A DNA stretch of 64,000 nt from Tsukamurella ocularis (GCF_024807615.1 NZ_JANUCJ010000004.1:372001-436000), one strand, 5' to 3'; numbered from the stretch's first letter, positions 1 to 10,219 are shown. Numbers and translations: made by a program. Notes: a model not told the origin generated them from the letters alone.

Positions 1-2
1 TC

Positions 3-380
3 GTAGCAGCGATGGCTGTCGTGTTCGGCATCTTCTCCATCTCTTCCGATCCCGTCTTCGGCGTCATCTGGTTCGTCTGGGCTGTCATGTGGCTGCTGTT
101 CTTCGTCATCCTGGCCTGCGGGAAGACCTCGCTCATGCCCTTCACCGGCTGGCTGATCCTCATCGGATCGCACCTGACGGCGACGATCCCCGCGCTGCTG
201 GCCTGGCGGGGGAGCTGGCCCACGAGCACGTCGGCGGCTCTGTGGGCGGTGGTGATCGCCGTCGCGCTCGTGGTGCTTAGCGCCGTGGCGGCGCGGGTGC
301 TGCCGTCGCTGCCGGCCCCGGCGTCCGCGCCCGAGTCCGTGCCCGTCGCCGCTGCCGCTGCCGCTCCCGAGGCTGCCTGA
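3..380 (+). CDS. AmiS/UreI-family amide or urea channel, C-terminal part (5' end outside window)
   Basis: The reading frame is already open at the left edge, so about 125 C-terminal residues are seen. They contain three hydrophobic segments, a Trp/Phe-rich helix (WFVWAVMWLLFF), a PFTGWL turn and a final helix, followed by an Ala/Pro-rich tail. The helix, FTGW turn, helix pattern is typical of the end of AmiS/UreI inner-membrane proteins, which let short amides or urea into the cell. An ATG at 12 lies in the same frame, but a start there would remove most of the expected six helices. The aliphatic amidase follows 55 bases downstream, which fits substrate import for that enzyme. The family call rests on pattern and context, because the N-terminal half is not visible. 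Confidence 0.7.
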   Translation, partial: VAAMAVVFGIFSISSDPVFGVIWFVWAVMWLLFFVILACGKTSLMPFTGWLILIGSHLTATIPALLAWRGSWPTSTSAALWAVVIAVALVVLSAVAARVLPSLPAPASAPESVPVAAAAAAPEAA

Positions 381-435
381 TCCTTCAACCCCTGCTCTGT
401 AACGACATCAACGAAAATCAACGAAAGGTCCCACC

Positions 436-1473
436 ATGCGTCATGGAGACATCTCCTCCAGCCCGGACACCGTCGGCGTCGCCGTCGTCAACTACAAGAT
501 GCCGCGCCTGCACAACCGCGAGGAAGTGATCGCCAACTGTCACAAGATCGCCGAGATGGTGGTGGGCATGAAGGCCGGCCTGCCCGGCATGGATCTTGTG
601 GTGTTCCCGGAATACTCGACTCAGGGGATCATGTACGACCCTGACGAGATGTACGCCACCGCCGCGGCCATCCCGGGAGAGGAGACACAGATCTTCTCGG
701 AGGCCTGCCGCAAAGCCGGTACCTGGGGCGTCTTCTCGATCACGGGCGAGCAGCACGAGGACCACCCGAACAAGCCGCCCTACAACACGCTGATTCTGGT
801 CAACGACCAGGGCGAGATCGTGCAGAAGTACCGCAAGATCATCCCATGGGCCCCGATCGAGGGCTGGTACCCCGGTAGCTCGACGTACGTGGTGGACGGC
901 CCGAAGGGCCTCAAGGTCTCGCTCATCGTGTGCGACGACGGCAATTACCCCGAGATCTGGCGAGACTGCGCGATGAAGGGTGCCGAGCTGATTGTCCGGT
1001 GCCAGGGCTACATGTACCCCGCGAAGGATCAGCAGGTGCTCATCGCCAAGGCGATGGCGTGGGCGAACAACTGCTATGTCGCGGTGGCGAACGCGGCCGG
1101 ATTCGACGGCGTGTACTCGTATTTCGGGCACTCCTCGATCATCGGCTTCGACGGCCGCACGCTCGGCGAGACCGGCGAGGAAGAGTACGGCATCCAGTAT
1201 GCGCAGCTCTCGGTGTCCACCATCCGCGATGCCCGCAAGCACGACCAGTCGCAGAACCACCTGTTCAAGCTGCTCCATCGCGGCTACACCGGCATTCACG
1301 CCGCCGGCGAGGGTGACAAGGGTGTCGCCGACTGCCCCTTCGACTTCTACAAGCTGTGGGTGACCGACGCCGAGGCCGCGCGGGAGCAGGTCGAATCCTT
1401 CACGCGTGACACCATCGGCGTCGCCGACTGCCCCGTCGGAACCTTGCCCACCGAGAAGACTCGCGAGGCGTAG
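436..1473 (+). CDS. amiE: Aliphatic amidase (acylamide amidohydrolase)
   Basis: A cytosolic nitrilase-superfamily enzyme that hydrolyses short aliphatic amides such as acetamide to the acid and ammonia. Its 345 residues match the usual 345-348. The Glu-Lys-Cys triad is intact at the classical positions: Glu59 in VVFPEY, Lys134 in KYRKIIPW and Cys166 in LIVCDDG. The ATG at 436 is preceded by an AAAGG-type ribosome site. The gene sits between an AmiS-like channel and an AmiB-like AAA protein, an acetamide cassette like that of Pseudomonas ami operons. No AmiC/AmiR regulator is visible, though one could lie left of the window. Confidence 0.95.
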   Translation: MRHGDISSSPDTVGVAVVNYKMPRLHNREEVIANCHKIAEMVVGMKAGLPGMDLVVFPEYSTQGIMYDPDEMYATAAAIPGEETQIFSEACRKAGTWGVFSITGEQHEDHPNKPPYNTLILVNDQGEIVQKYRKIIPWAPIEGWYPGSSTYVVDGPKGLKVSLIVCDDGNYPEIWRDCAMKGAELIVRCQGYMYPAKDQQVLIAKAMAWANNCYVAVANAAGFDGVYSYFGHSSIIGFDGRTLGETGEEEYGIQYAQLSVSTIRDARKHDQSQNHLFKLLHRGYTGIHAAGEGDKGVADCPFDFYKLWVTDAEAAREQVESFTRDTIGVADCPVGTLPTEKTREA

Positions 1474-1476
1474 ACC

Positions 1477-2604
1477 GTGCCCTTCATCACCGATCGTCTG
1501 GCCGCCGAGGGTGTCGTCCTCGGCGGCCGGGAGGCCACCCGCCCCGCCGACGCCGAGTTCGCTAAGGCGGCGGTCGGGCGGGTCGACGCGGCGCGGATCC
1601 TGGCGCAGCTGCGCGCCAACGTCTTCGGGCAGGACCACGCGATCGAGTCGATCTTCAAGACCCTCTCGGTGGTGCAGGCGGGCCTCACGGACAAGACCCG
1701 TCCGCTCGCCAGTCACCTGCTGGTCGGCCCCACCGGGACCGGCAAAACCGAGATCGTCCGCCAGCTCGCGTCGGCGTTGCGGACGGGACCGGACGACTTC
1801 TGCCAGGTGGACATGTCGGCCATGGCGCAGGAGCACTACGCCGCGTCCTTCGCCGGCGCGCCGCCCGGGTACTCGGGTTCCAAGGAGGGGCTCAGCGTCT
1901 TCGACCGCGATCGCATCGAGGGCACTGTCTCCATGCCGGGGATCGTGCTCTTCGACGAGGTGGAGAAGGCGCACACCACGGTGCTGCGGGCGCTACTGCA
2001 CGTGCTCGACCGGGGGCAGCTGACCCTCGCGAACGGACAGCAGCGCTACGACTTCCGCAACTGCCTGGTGTTCATGACCTCCAATCTCGGCAGCCGCGAG
2101 CTGCGCGCCGAGCAGGAGCGTCCGTGGCACCGGGCCGGGCGCTCGGTCTCGCGGCTGCTGCCCGCGCCGGCGGGGGAGCGGGTGGACCGCGTCCTGGAGG
2201 GGCGTCTCGACCGGATCTCGGAGCAGTCGATCGCCCGGTTCTTCGATCCCGAGTTCCTCAACCGGATCGACGAGGTCACGCTCTTCGAGGAGCTCTCCCA
2301 GGACACCGCGGCCGAGGTGGCCCGGCACGAGCTGGAGATGTTCGCGGACCGGGCCCGCAAGCGGGGCGTGGACCTGACGATCGACGACGCGGTCGCCGCC
2401 CATCTGGTGGAGACCGGCTTCGACCCGGTGTACGGGGCGCGTTCCATCCGGCGCGCGATCCGGCACGACGTCTGGCCCATGGTGGCCGAGGCCGTCATCG
2501 CGCACCGCGCGGCGCGCATGGCGGACACCGCGAGCCGCGTCTCCGCCGTCCTCATGGTGGACGGTGCCGCGGTGCGCTGCCGGGTGGGAGGGCCGGCCGA
2601 GTAG
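1477..2604 (+). CDS. amiB: AmiB-like single-domain AAA+ ATPase (ClpX/ClpB-type)
   Basis: A 375-residue AAA+ protein with one ATPase module: Walker A GPTGTGKT at residues 84-91, Walker B VLFDE near 157-161, a sensor-1 MTSNLGS segment and a Clp-like C-terminal small domain (FDPVYGARSIRRAI). It lacks the N-terminal and first ATPase domains of ClpB. Length and position directly after amiE match Pseudomonas AmiB, proposed to energise or assist the AmiS channel; that role is not firmly established. The start is GTG, three bases after the amiE stop, so the two are probably co-transcribed. It could alternatively be a generic Clp-type unfoldase. Confidence 0.8.
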   Translation: MPFITDRLAAEGVVLGGREATRPADAEFAKAAVGRVDAARILAQLRANVFGQDHAIESIFKTLSVVQAGLTDKTRPLASHLLVGPTGTGKTEIVRQLASALRTGPDDFCQVDMSAMAQEHYAASFAGAPPGYSGSKEGLSVFDRDRIEGTVSMPGIVLFDEVEKAHTTVLRALLHVLDRGQLTLANGQQRYDFRNCLVFMTSNLGSRELRAEQERPWHRAGRSVSRLLPAPAGERVDRVLEGRLDRISEQSIARFFDPEFLNRIDEVTLFEELSQDTAAEVARHELEMFADRARKRGVDLTIDDAVAAHLVETGFDPVYGARSIRRAIRHDVWPMVAEAVIAHRAARMADTASRVSAVLMVDGAAVRCRVGGPAE

Positions 2605-2608
2605 TGAC

Positions 2609-3331
2609 TCAGATGCGGCGCTGCAGCGCCTCGGCGGCCTGCAGCAGATCCGCCGCCCAGCGGGCGCCCGGGCGTCGGCCCATGCGGTCGATGGGGCCCG
2701 ACACGGAGATCGCCGCGATCACCTCGCCGCGGGGATTGCGGACCGGCGCTGAGACGCTGGCGACCCCGGACTCGCGTTCGCCGGAGCTCTGCGCCCAGCC
2801 GCGCTTGCGGACTTCGGCGAGCGCGCGGTCGCTGAAGAAGGAGTCGGTCCGGGGGTCCGCCCACGCCGCGAGCACTTTCGCGCCCGAGCCGGCGGTCATC
2901 GGGAGGCGGGATCCCACCGGTACGGTGTCGCGCAGGCCCGAGGGCGGCTCGGCGGCGGCGATGCACACCCGGTGATCGCCGTCGCGGCGGTAGAGCTGCA
3001 CGGACTCCCCGGTGATCTCGCGCAGCCGGGGCAGGACCATCGCCGCCGTGTCGACGAGCGCGTCGGCGGTGCTGGCCGCGAGCTCGCGCAGCGCGGATCC
3101 GGGCCGCCACAGGCCGTCCCCGTCCCGGGTGAGCAGTCCATGTAGTTCCAGTCCGACGGCCAGACGGTGCGCCGTCGCCCGCGGCAGGCCCGTGCGGCCG
3201 CACAGCTCGGCGAGGCTCGCCGGCTCCTCGGCGGCCGCGCGCAGCACGGCGACCGACTTGTCGAGAACGCCGATGCCGCTCACCGGGGCGAGGCTTTCGG
3301 GGGCGTCCGACGGTGCGGTATCATTTCCCAT
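2609..3331 (-). CDS. ltbR: IclR-family regulator, LtbR-like (leucine biosynthesis repressor)
   Basis: 240 residues with an N-terminal winged helix-turn-helix (about 35-65, [19 protein letters not shown]) and a C-terminal IclR effector-binding domain. It is divergent from leuCD. This is the place of LtbR in Corynebacterium glutamicum, an IclR repressor of leucine and tryptophan genes, and of Rv2989 in M. tuberculosis. The ATG has no good ribosome site, but TAGTAT lies six bases upstream, so the mRNA is probably leaderless and autoregulated from the shared 87-bp region. Its 3' end converges on amiB with only four bases between stops. Confidence 0.85.
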   Translation of the reverse strand: MGNDTAPSDAPESLAPVSGIGVLDKSVAVLRAAAEEPASLAELCGRTGLPRATAHRLAVGLELHGLLTRDGDGLWRPGSALRELAASTADALVDTAAMVLPRLREITGESVQLYRRDGDHRVCIAAAEPPSGLRDTVPVGSRLPMTAGSGAKVLAAWADPRTDSFFSDRALAEVRKRGWAQSSGERESGVASVSAPVRNPRGEVIAAISVSGPIDRMGRRPGARWAADLLQAAEALQRRI

Positions 3332-3361
3332 AGTTCGATACTAGGCTCTCGCATGGTGGGA
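3327..3361. promoter_or_regulatory. Divergent ltbR/leuC promoter with LtbR-like sites
   Basis: Two -10 hexamers overlap by two bases: TAGTAT (3343-3338, minus, for ltbR) and TAGGCT (3342-3347, plus, for leuC). The C. glutamicum LtbR motif, as I recall it, is CA(T/C)ATAGTG(A/G)GA. Positions 3350-3361 match it at 10 of 12, just downstream of the leuC -10 as in that species. Positions 3327-3338 match at 9 of 12 and cover the ltbR start. Binding is inferred. Confidence 0.55.
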
Positions 3362-3418
3362 TTCAACGCGCAGCCCGCGGCCACCGGCGGAGCGAAGATC
3401 ATGGAGCAGGTGGGAAGC

Positions 3419-4852
3419 ATGCAGCCGCGCACAATGGCCGAGAAGGTCTGGGATCAGCACGTCGTCGTCAAGGGGGAGGGCGAGGGCGCCTCGCGTGAGC
3501 CCGACCTCATCTACATCGACCTGCACCTCGTGCACGAGGTGACCAGCCCGCAGGCCTTCGACGGCCTGCGCCTGGCGGGCCGACCGGTGCGGCGCCCCGA
3601 CCTCACCATCGCCACCGAGGATCACAACGTGCCTACCGACACGCTGGTCCAGCCCATCGCCGACGAGGTCTCCCGCACCCAGGTGGAGACGCTGCGCCGC
3701 AACTGCGCTGAGTTCGGCGTGCGCCTACATTCCATGGGCGATGGCGAGCAGGGCATCGTCCACGTGATGGGGCCGCAGCTCGGTCTGACCCAACCGGGTA
3801 TGACCGTCGTCTGCGGCGACAGCCATACGTCCACGCACGGCGCGTTCGGCGCCATCGCCATGGGCATCGGGACCTCGGAGGTCGAGCACGTGCTGGCCAC
3901 TCAGACCCTTCCGCTCAAGCCCTTCAAGACCATGGCCATCAACGTCTCCGGTGAGTTGCAGCCCGGCGTCACCTCCAAGGACCTGATCCTGGCGATCATC
4001 GCCAAGATCGGCACCGGCGGCGGCCAGGGCTACGTCCTGGAGTACCGGGGCAGCGCCATCGAGAAGCTCTCGATGGAGGCCCGGATGACCATCTGCAACA
4101 TGTCGATCGAGGCCGGTGCCCGGGCCGGACTGATCGCACCCGACCGGATCACCTATGACTACCTCGAGGGGCGCGATCACGCGCCCAAGGGTGCGGATTG
4201 GGACGCGGCGATCGAAGCCTGGGACGCCCTCCGCACCGACGAGGGGGCGACTTTCGACGCCGAGGTCGACATCGACGGCAGCGCGCTCACCCCCTTCGTC
4301 ACCTGGGGCACGAACCCCGGACAGGGCCTGCCGCTCAGCGCCTCGGTGCCCGATCCGGAGTCCTTCGGCTCGGACGGCGAGAAGGAGACCGCCGCGAAGG
4401 CGCTGCAGTACATGGGCCTCGAGGCGGGCACCCCGCTGCGCGACATCGCTGTGGACGCAGTCTTCGTCGGCTCGTGCACCAACGGCCGGATCGAAGATCT
4501 GCGCGCCGTCGCCGAGATCCTCCGCGGCCGCAAGGTGGCCGACGGTGTCCGGATGCTCGTCGTCCCCGGGTCGATGCGCGTGCGCGCCCAGGCCGAGGAG
4601 GAGGGTCTGGGGCAGGTCTTCCTCGACGCCGGAGCGGAATGGCGGCAGGCCGGCTGCTCGATGTGCCTGGGCATGAATCCGGATCAGCTCGCCGCCGGCG
4701 AGCGCTCCGCGTCCACGTCGAACCGCAACTTCGAGGGCCGCCAGGGTAAGGGCAGTCGCACGCACCTGGTGTCGCCGGCGGTCGCCGCTGCGACGGCCGT
4801 CCGCGGCACCCTCTCCGCCCCGGCCGATCTGGCCCCCGTCGCCGGCGCGTAG
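3419..4852 (+). CDS. leuC: 3-isopropylmalate dehydratase large subunit
   Basis: With LeuD it forms the [4Fe-4S] isopropylmalate isomerase that converts 2- to 3-isopropylmalate in leucine biosynthesis. The 477 residues carry family hallmarks: [10 protein letters not shown], the first cluster cysteine in GSCTNGR and the [12 protein letters not shown] pair near the C-terminus. I chose the ATG at 3419 because an AGGTGGGAAG ribosome site lies just upstream and the protein then begins [11 protein letters not shown], like the mycobacterial enzyme. In-frame ATGs at 3353 and 3401 would add 22 or 6 residues. leuD follows 33 bases on. Confidence 0.96.
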   Translation: MQPRTMAEKVWDQHVVVKGEGEGASREPDLIYIDLHLVHEVTSPQAFDGLRLAGRPVRRPDLTIATEDHNVPTDTLVQPIADEVSRTQVETLRRNCAEFGVRLHSMGDGEQGIVHVMGPQLGLTQPGMTVVCGDSHTSTHGAFGAIAMGIGTSEVEHVLATQTLPLKPFKTMAINVSGELQPGVTSKDLILAIIAKIGTGGGQGYVLEYRGSAIEKLSMEARMTICNMSIEAGARAGLIAPDRITYDYLEGRDHAPKGADWDAAIEAWDALRTDEGATFDAEVDIDGSALTPFVTWGTNPGQGLPLSASVPDPESFGSDGEKETAAKALQYMGLEAGTPLRDIAVDAVFVGSCTNGRIEDLRAVAEILRGRKVADGVRMLVVPGSMRVRAQAEEEGLGQVFLDAGAEWRQAGCSMCLGMNPDQLAAGERSASTSNRNFEGRQGKGSRTHLVSPAVAAATAVRGTLSAPADLAPVAGA

Positions 4853-4885
4853 CGCCCGCCCGTCCGCAGTCCAAGGAGAACGAGC

Positions 4886-5473
4886 ATGGAAGCCATCGTC
4901 ACCCACACCGGCATCGGCGTGCCGCTGCGCCGCACCAACGTCGACACCGACCAGATCATCCCCGCTGTCTACCTCAAGCGCGTGACCCGCACCGGATTCG
5001 AGGACGGACTGTTCTCGGCCTGGCGCGGCGATCCGAACTTCATCCTCAACATCCCGCCCTACGACCGCGGCTCGGTGCTCGTCGCCGGACCGGACTTCGG
5101 CACCGGCAGCTCCCGCGAGCACGCCGTGTGGGCGCTCATGGACTACGGCTTCCGGGTGGTCATCTCGTCGCGTTTCGCGGACATCTTCCGCGGCAACTCG
5201 GGCAAGGCGGGCCTCGTGGCCGCTCTGGTCGAGCAGGAGAACGTCGAACTGCTCTGGAAGGCCCTCGAGAACGATCCCGGGCTGGAGATCACCGTCGACC
5301 TCGAAGACAGGACGGTGACCGCGGGGGACTTGGTAGTTCCCTTCACGATCGACGATCCGGTCCGACACCGACTGATGGCCGGTTTGGACGACATCGGCAT
5401 CACCCTGCAGCAGGACGAGGCGATCGCCGAGTTCGAAAATCGCAGGCCTGCATACAAACCCGTGACTCTGTAG
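4886..5473 (+). CDS. leuD: 3-isopropylmalate dehydratase small subunit
   Basis: 195 residues of the swivelling aconitase-like small subunit that completes the isopropylmalate isomerase active site. The N-terminus has the diagnostic [11 protein letters not shown] stretch, and the substrate loop is [14 protein letters not shown] strong AAGGAGA ribosome site precedes the ATG. It is the last gene of the leuCD unit: a 14-bp hairpin follows 13 bases after the stop. Expression should follow leuC and LtbR. Confidence 0.97.
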   Translation: MEAIVTHTGIGVPLRRTNVDTDQIIPAVYLKRVTRTGFEDGLFSAWRGDPNFILNIPPYDRGSVLVAGPDFGTGSSREHAVWALMDYGFRVVISSRFADIFRGNSGKAGLVAALVEQENVELLWKALENDPGLEITVDLEDRTVTAGDLVVPFTIDDPVRHRLMAGLDDIGITLQQDEAIAEFENRRPAYKPVTL

Positions 5474-5486
5474 CTCGAAACCCGTC

Positions 5487-5520
5487 AGTGGCGGCACCGG
5501 ATCGAACCGGTGCCGCCACT
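5487..5520 (+). terminator. Terminator hairpin after leuCD
   Basis: Perfect 14-bp stem AGTGGCGGCACCGG (5487-5500) with its complement at 5507-5520 and an ATCGAA loop. There is no clear T tract, as is common for actinobacterial terminators. It separates leuCD from the hupB promoter. Confidence 0.8.
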
Positions 5521-5560
5521 TGTCATTCCGACACATCTTCGATCAAATCTGGCGTGGCTC

Positions 5561-5590
5561 TTGGATTGAATGCAATTCTGCGTTTACGGT
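5561..5590 (+). promoter_or_regulatory. Probable hupB promoter
   Basis: TTGGAT (5561-5566), an 18-base spacer and TACGGT (5585-5590) resemble a housekeeping sigma promoter. It lies between the leuCD terminator and hupB and would give a 5' leader of about 45 bases carrying the GAGGGA ribosome site. Confidence 0.5.
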
Positions 5591-5641
5591 GTCCCTAGTT
5601 GGCTCAGCGGTGAGCCTCCGACCACAGAGGGAAGATCGTCC

Positions 5642-6343
5642 ATGAACAAGGCAGAACTGATCGAGGCGCTCACCGAGAAGCTGGGCACTGACCGCCGGAC
5701 CGCCGGCGCCGCCGTCGAGGCGATCGTGGACACGATCGTCCGTGCCGTCCACTCCGGTGAGTCGGTGACCATCACGGGCTTCGGCGTCTTCGAGCAGCGC
5801 AAACGCGCCGCCCGCGTCGCCCGCAACCCCCGCACCGGCGAGACCGTGAAGGTCAAGCCCACGTCCGTGCCCGCCTTCCGTCCCGGTGCGCAGTTCAAGG
5901 CCGTGATCTCCGGTTCGGCCAAGCTGCCGGCCTCGGGTCCCGCCGTCCGTCGCAGCTCGGCCACCGCGGCCGCGCCCGCCAAGAAGACGGCGGCGAAGAA
6001 GGCCCCGGCGAAGGCCGCTAAGGCGACCGCGAAGAAGGCCCCGGCGAAGGCGACCAAGGCTCCCGCCAAGAAGGCCCCGGCGAAGACCACGCCGGCGAAG
6101 AAGGCCGCGACCAAGGCTCCCGCCAAGAAGGTCGCGACCAAGGCCCCCGCCAAGAAGGCCCCGGCGAAGACCACGCCGGCGAAGAAGGCCGCGACCAAGG
6201 CCCCCGCCAAGAAGGCCGCGACCAAGGCCCCCGCCAAGAAGGCCCCGGCCAAGGCCACCCCGGCGAAGAAGGCCGCGACCAAGGCTCCGGCCAAGAAGGC
6301 TCCGGCCAAGAAGGCTCCCGCCAAGAAGGCCGCTAAGAAGTAA
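5642..6343 (+). CDS. hupB: HU-family nucleoid protein with Lys/Ala/Pro-rich tail
   Basis: 233 residues. Residues 1-90 are a canonical HU fold ([10 protein letters not shown], then [21 protein letters not shown] and the FRPG arm) that bends and compacts DNA as a dimer. The C-terminal 120 or so residues are low-complexity repeats of PAKKAPAK and [10 protein letters not shown], resembling histone H1 tails, as in mycobacterial HupB. The start is the ATG with GAGGGA upstream; an earlier in-frame ATG at 5570 lies inside the putative promoter. The gene converges on mutT1 across a shared hairpin. Tail length probably varies among strains because the DNA itself is repetitive. Confidence 0.96.
   Translation: MNKAELIEALTEKLGTDRRTAGAAVEAIVDTIVRAVHSGESVTITGFGVFEQRKRAARVARNPRTGETVKVKPTSVPAFRPGAQFKAVISGSAKLPASGPAVRRSSATAAAPAKKTAAKKAPAKAAKATAKKAPAKATKAPAKKAPAKTTPAKKAATKAPAKKVATKAPAKKAPAKTTPAKKAATKAPAKKAATKAPAKKAPAKATPAKKAATKAPAKKAPAKKAPAKKAAKK
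5980..6340 (+). repeat. Degenerate repeats encoding the HupB tail
   Basis: Imperfect in-frame repeats built from the codon string for [15 protein letters not shown] (gccaagaaggccccggcgaa-like units). Near-identical units recur around 6076, 6157 and 6247, so copy number could change by slippage or recombination. Confidence 0.8.
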
Positions 6344-6358
6344 CCCGACCCCGTCGGA

Positions 6359-6399
6359 CCCACTGCCCCTGGACGCCTCAGTGCTCCAGGGGCAGTGGG
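6359..6399. terminator. Bidirectional terminator between hupB and mutT1
   Basis: Perfect 15-bp inverted repeat: CCCACTGCCCCTGGA at 6359-6373 and its complement at 6385-6399, with an 11-base loop. The right arm lies inside the last codons of mutT1, and the loop contains its stop codon. It can serve both convergent genes. Confidence 0.8.
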
Positions 6400-7325
6400 C
6401 TGTCGATGTGGTCCATGGTCAGCAGGCGCCCGCCCTCGGTAGTGAGGACCCACACGCTGGCCTTGCGGTTGCGGGCTGCCGGAAGGCGCACGTCGTCCGC
6501 CCCCGCCCACCACGCGGTGAGATCCGGGATCACGCCGCCCTGGCTGCACACCACGGGCACCGTGCCCGATTCCTCGCCCATTCGCGCGATCTCGCGGATC
6601 CGGCGACGGGCCGCCACCGGATCGCGGGCGTACGCGGTCTCCGACATCGTCGGCTCCTCCACTAGAGGCAGGCCCGTCTCGGCCGCCAGCGGCTCCAGGG
6701 TCTGCAGGCACCGCACCGGTGGCGCGGAGAGCAGGCGCCCGGGCCCGAACGTCCCCAGCAGGTCCACGAGGGCCTCGGCCTGGGCCCGCCCGTTGCTGTC
6801 CAACGGCCGCGCGAGGTCGTCTCCCTGGTAGCCCTGCTTCCGGCCGGCCTTGGCGTGCCGGACGATCAGCATCGTCGCCGTGGAGCGCGGTTGCTTGCCG
6901 AAGGTCCGCAGGATCCGCCTGTCGATCGGGTAGGTCAGCAGTGCCGTCGCCGTCTTCACCGATGCCCAACGCAGCTCGTCGGTCTCCTCGTTCGGCGCGA
7001 AGACACCGGAACCCGCCAGGGCCGACCAGTATCCGACGCGCTTGCGCACCGTCGCCCTGCCCGGGCCATGCCGCTTGCGCCGGGGCACGTCATACGACAC
7101 CTGGCCGACGGCGCGCACGAACCGGGCGGAGAAGCCAGTCTCCTCGACGACCTCGCGTAGCCCGGCCACGACGGGGTGCTCGTCGGGCTCCACGTGTCCC
7201 TTCGGGAGCGACCAGTCGTCGTACCGCGGGCGGTGCACCACGGCCACTTCCGGGCCGTCCGGGGTGGGACGCCACAGCACGCCCCCGGAGGCGCGGACGA
7301 CCGCGCCCTCGCCTCCGCCGCTCAC
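6378..7325 (-). CDS. mutT1: MutT1-like Nudix hydrolase fused to histidine phosphatase domain
   Basis: 315 residues with two domains, as in mycobacterial MutT1. The Nudix domain (about 8-140) carries the box G43-x5-E49-x7-REVVEETGF. A phosphoglycerate-mutase-like domain (about 150-310) begins with LIVRHAKAG (Arg156-His157). Such enzymes remove 8-oxo-dGTP and related nucleotides, and mycobacterial MutT1 also acts on diadenosine polyphosphates. The start is GTG at 7325, whose last two bases form part of the ppk stop (GTGA), so translation is coupled to ppk. Confidence 0.92.
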   Translation of the reverse strand: MSGGGEGAVVRASGGVLWRPTPDGPEVAVVHRPRYDDWSLPKGHVEPDEHPVVAGLREVVEETGFSARFVRAVGQVSYDVPRRKRHGPGRATVRKRVGYWSALAGSGVFAPNEETDELRWASVKTATALLTYPIDRRILRTFGKQPRSTATMLIVRHAKAGRKQGYQGDDLARPLDSNGRAQAEALVDLLGTFGPGRLLSAPPVRCLQTLEPLAAETGLPLVEEPTMSETAYARDPVAARRRIREIARMGEESGTVPVVCSQGGVIPDLTAWWAGADDVRLPAARNRKASVWVLTTEGGRLLTMDHIDSPLPLEH

Positions 7326-9514
7326 CGCAGGCTCGCGCGGTGCGCGCGCATCAGTTCCCGCTGGTGATCTCGGACGGCCTCGCCCGAGACGGGGGAGGCG
7401 TTCCAGTTCCCGTCACCGTCGAGCACCCAGCAGCGGGTGGCGGGATCGAGTGCGGAGTCGAACATCTCGCCCAGTTGCCGCGCGAGGCGCGGATCCTTCA
7501 CCTGCGCCATCACCTCGACGCGACGGTCGAGGTTGCGGTGCATCATGTCGGCGCTGCCGATCCAGAACTCGTCGGCGCCGCGGAAGTGCAGGATCCGGGA
7601 GTGTTCGAGGAACTGCCCGAGAATCGATCGGACGGTGATGTTCTCGCTCACCCCCGGGACGCCGGGCCGTAGCGCGCAGATGCCCCGGACGACGACCTCG
7701 ACTGGCACGCCCGCCTGACTCGCGCGGTACAGCGCATCGATGATCTGTTCGTCCACCACGGCGTTGGCCTTGAGCTGCACGCCGGCAGGCTTGCCCGCGC
7801 GCTGCAGCTCGATCTCGCGATCGATCCGCTCCACGATGCCCGACCGGATGCCGTGCGGCGCCACCATCAGGTTGCGGTACTCCTCCTTGCGGGAGTAGCC
7901 CGTGAGCCGGTTGAACAGGTCCGTCAGGTCCGCGCCCAGATCGGGATCGGCGGTGAAGAGGCCGACGTCCTCGTACAGCCGCGCGGTCTTGGGGTTGTAG
8001 TTACCCGTGCCGATGTGGCAGTACCGGCGGATCGTCGAGCCCTCGCGGCGGACCACCAGGCAGGTCTTGCAGTGGGTCTTGAGGCCCACCAGGCCGTAGA
8101 CCACGTGCACCCCGGCCTGCTCCAGCTTCCTGGCCCACTTGATGTTCGCCTGCTCGTCGAAGCGGGCCTTGATCTCGACCAGGGCGACGACCTGCTTGCC
8201 GGCCTCGGCGGCGTCGATCAGCGCGTCGACGATCGGCGAATCGCCCGACGTGCGGTACAGGGTCTGCTTGATCGCCAGCACATGGGGATCCGCCGCCGCC
8301 TGCTCGATGAACCGCTGCACGCTGGTCGAGAAGGAGTCGTACGGGTGATGGACCAGGACGTCGCCCTCGCGAAGCGTGGAGAAGACGCTCTTGGGCGTCT
8401 CCCGCTCACCGAACGCGGGGTGGGTCACGGGGACGAAGGGCTTCTCCTTCAGATCCGGCCGGTCCACGCCGTACAGCTCGAACATGCAGTTCAGGTCCAG
8501 CAGACCGGGCACGGTGATGACATCGGCCGGGTCCACGTCCATCTCGCGCAGCAGCAGCTCGAGCATGTGCTCGGACATATCCTCCGCCACTTCGAGGCGG
8601 ACCGGCGAGCCGAAGCGGCGCCGCGCGAGCTCCCGCTCGAGGGCCTGCAGCAGATCCTCGTCGCGGTCCTCCTCGACCTCGAAGTCCGCGTTGCGTGTGA
8701 TGCGGAAGACGTGGTGCTCGGACACCGTCATCCCCGGGAAGAGGACATCGAGGTGCGCGGAGATCAGGTCCTCGAGGGGGAGCACCGCGTGGTCCATCCG
8801 CTCGCTGCGGACGGAGACCATCCGGGCGACGTTATCCGGCACCTTCACGCGGGCGAAATGCTCGCCGCCCGTGGATGTGTCGACCACTGCCACGGCCAGG
8901 TTCAGAGACAGGCCCGAGATGTACGGAAAGGGGTGCGCGGGGTCGACGGCGAGCGGCGTGAGCACGGGGAAGACCTGCGTGTGGAAGTACGCGGAGAGGT
9001 TGTCGCGTTCGGCCGTCGAGAGATCCGTCCAGCTGACCACCGAGATGCCCTGCGCCGCCAGCTCCGGGCGCACCGCGTCGCTGAACACCAGGGCGTGCTT
9101 GTGCGAGAGCTCCTGGGTTCGCTGGGAGATCAGCCGTAACTGCTCGCGGGGCGAGAGACCGTCGGCCGAGCGAACCGAGAGGCCCATCTGGTCGCGGCGC
9201 TTGAGCCCGGCCACCCGGACCATGAAGAACTCGTCCAGGTTCGAGGCGAAGATCGCCAGGAACTTCGCGCGGTCCAGGAGCGGCAGCGAGGCGTCCTCCG
9301 CCATCGCCAGAACCCGGGCGTTGAAGTCGAGCCAGCTCAGTTCCCGGTTGAGGTAGCGGTCTGCGGGCAGATCACTGGGCACCTCGGGCGGTGCGGCGGG
9401 CGGCGCGGTCGGGATCGCGGTCGGCCGTCCGGACGGCGGGACGGCCGGCTCGGCCACCGCGCTGCTCGGGACGGAGGTCGGTTCTGCGGAGGGGGCGGGG
9501 GGCTCGGTCGTCAC
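7322..9514 (-). CDS. ppk: Polyphosphate kinase 1
   Basis: Makes and remodels inorganic polyphosphate from ATP, with a phospho-histidine intermediate. About 730 residues, close to the 742 of M. tuberculosis. After a Pro/Ala-rich N-terminal stretch of about 45 residues come [36 protein letters not shown], and the catalytic region with His in [21 protein letters not shown]. The GTG at 9514 is chosen because it overlaps the upstream fbiD stop as GTGA and gives a sensible N-terminus. The frame stays open for another 770 bases upstream, but that is non-coding shadow. Order fbiD-ppk-mutT1 is as in mycobacteria. Confidence 0.95.
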   Translation of the reverse strand: MTTEPPAPSAEPTSVPSSAVAEPAVPPSGRPTAIPTAPPAAPPEVPSDLPADRYLNRELSWLDFNARVLAMAEDASLPLLDRAKFLAIFASNLDEFFMVRVAGLKRRDQMGLSVRSADGLSPREQLRLISQRTQELSHKHALVFSDAVRPELAAQGISVVSWTDLSTAERDNLSAYFHTQVFPVLTPLAVDPAHPFPYISGLSLNLAVAVVDTSTGGEHFARVKVPDNVARMVSVRSERMDHAVLPLEDLISAHLDVLFPGMTVSEHHVFRITRNADFEVEEDRDEDLLQALERELARRRFGSPVRLEVAEDMSEHMLELLLREMDVDPADVITVPGLLDLNCMFELYGVDRPDLKEKPFVPVTHPAFGERETPKSVFSTLREGDVLVHHPYDSFSTSVQRFIEQAAADPHVLAIKQTLYRTSGDSPIVDALIDAAEAGKQVVALVEIKARFDEQANIKWARKLEQAGVHVVYGLVGLKTHCKTCLVVRREGSTIRRYCHIGTGNYNPKTARLYEDVGLFTADPDLGADLTDLFNRLTGYSRKEEYRNLMVAPHGIRSGIVERIDREIELQRAGKPAGVQLKANAVVDEQIIDALYRASQAGVPVEVVVRGICALRPGVPGVSENITVRSILGQFLEHSRILHFRGADEFWIGSADMMHRNLDRRVEVMAQVKDPRLARQLGEMFDSALDPATRCWVLDGDGNWNASPVSGEAVRDHQRELMRAHRASLR

Positions 9515-10212
9515 GGTTCCATTCTGGCGTACCGGACGCAGGCATTCGACGTGAAGTCCCGATCGGCCGCCGCGAGGACCGCCGCAGTGTGCACTCCGAG
9601 GTGTCCCGCCGCGGCGAGGTCCCGCGGTGTATCGACGTCCGTGCGCAGGCCGGGCCAGGGGCCGGAGTGACGCGCGGCGCCTCCGGACCGGTGCGCCGCC
9701 GCGGAATCCGGGCCGAAGGCGGCGCGCAGCTCGGTCCCCGGTGGTGCGTAGAGCGCCGCGGTCCCGGTCCCTGCGTGATCGGGCACGAAGCCCCGTCGGC
9801 CTGCCGTTGCCGCGAGGAACTCCCCGAGCTCCGTGGCGGTGATCCCCGGTAGGTCCGCCTGCAGCGCGAGAACCGCGACCGCCGGGCCGTGGACCGCCCG
9901 GGCGGCGCGGGCGCCCGCCTCGAGCGCGGCGTTCAGCCCGCCGGGCTCCGGCTCGTCGACGGTGCGCGCACCGGCGGCGACCGCCGCGGCGCGGACGTCG
10001 GGATCGGGCGAGACCACGTGCACCCCGAGGACCCCGGGCGCGGCGGCGGCCGCGGCGAGGGTGTCCAGCAGCATCGCCAGCACCAGCCCCGGGACGGTGT
10101 CCCGCAGGCCGTCGCCGGGCGCGGCGAAGCGGGACTTGGCTGCGTCGAGCGACTTCACGGCGGTGACCACCACGACGGCGGGGCGCTCGGCGGCCCCCTG
10201 CGGTGAGCTCAT
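9511..10212 (-). CDS. fbiD: FbiD/CofC: phosphoenolpyruvate (2-phospholactate) guanylyltransferase for F420
   Basis: A nucleotidyltransferase-like fold of 233 residues. The N-terminal [17 protein letters not shown], the later ADLPGI segment and [11 protein letters not shown] near the C-terminus are typical of CofC/FbiD. The family activates phosphoenolpyruvate (in mycobacteria) or 2-phospholactate with GTP, an early step in making the F420 side chain, so this organism probably makes F420. The ATG at 10212 is seven bases after TACATT, consistent with a leaderless mRNA. Its stop overlaps the ppk start. Confidence 0.88.
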   Translation of the reverse strand: MSSPQGAAERPAVVVVTAVKSLDAAKSRFAAPGDGLRDTVPGLVLAMLLDTLAAAAAAPGVLGVHVVSPDPDVRAAAVAAGARTVDEPEPGGLNAALEAGARAARAVHGPAVAVLALQADLPGITATELGEFLAATAGRRGFVPDHAGTGTAALYAPPGTELRAAFGPDSAAAHRSGGAARHSGPWPGLRTDVDTPRDLAAAGHLGVHTAAVLAAADRDFTSNACVRYARMEP

Positions 10213-10219
10213 GGGCACC

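Noticed and set aside
418-1974. Long minus-strand reading frame opposite amiE/amiB
   Set aside because: Shadow of real genes in very GC-rich DNA; its His/Gly/Arg/Val-rich translation has no family pattern.
3353-3418. leuC starting at ATG 3353 or a leucine leader peptide
   Set aside because: The stretch has no Leu codons, lies just after the -10, and the ribosome site and homology point to ATG 3419.
5980-6340. Possible CRISPR-like or satellite array
   Set aside because: Repeats are in frame with the HupB tail and lack constant spacers.
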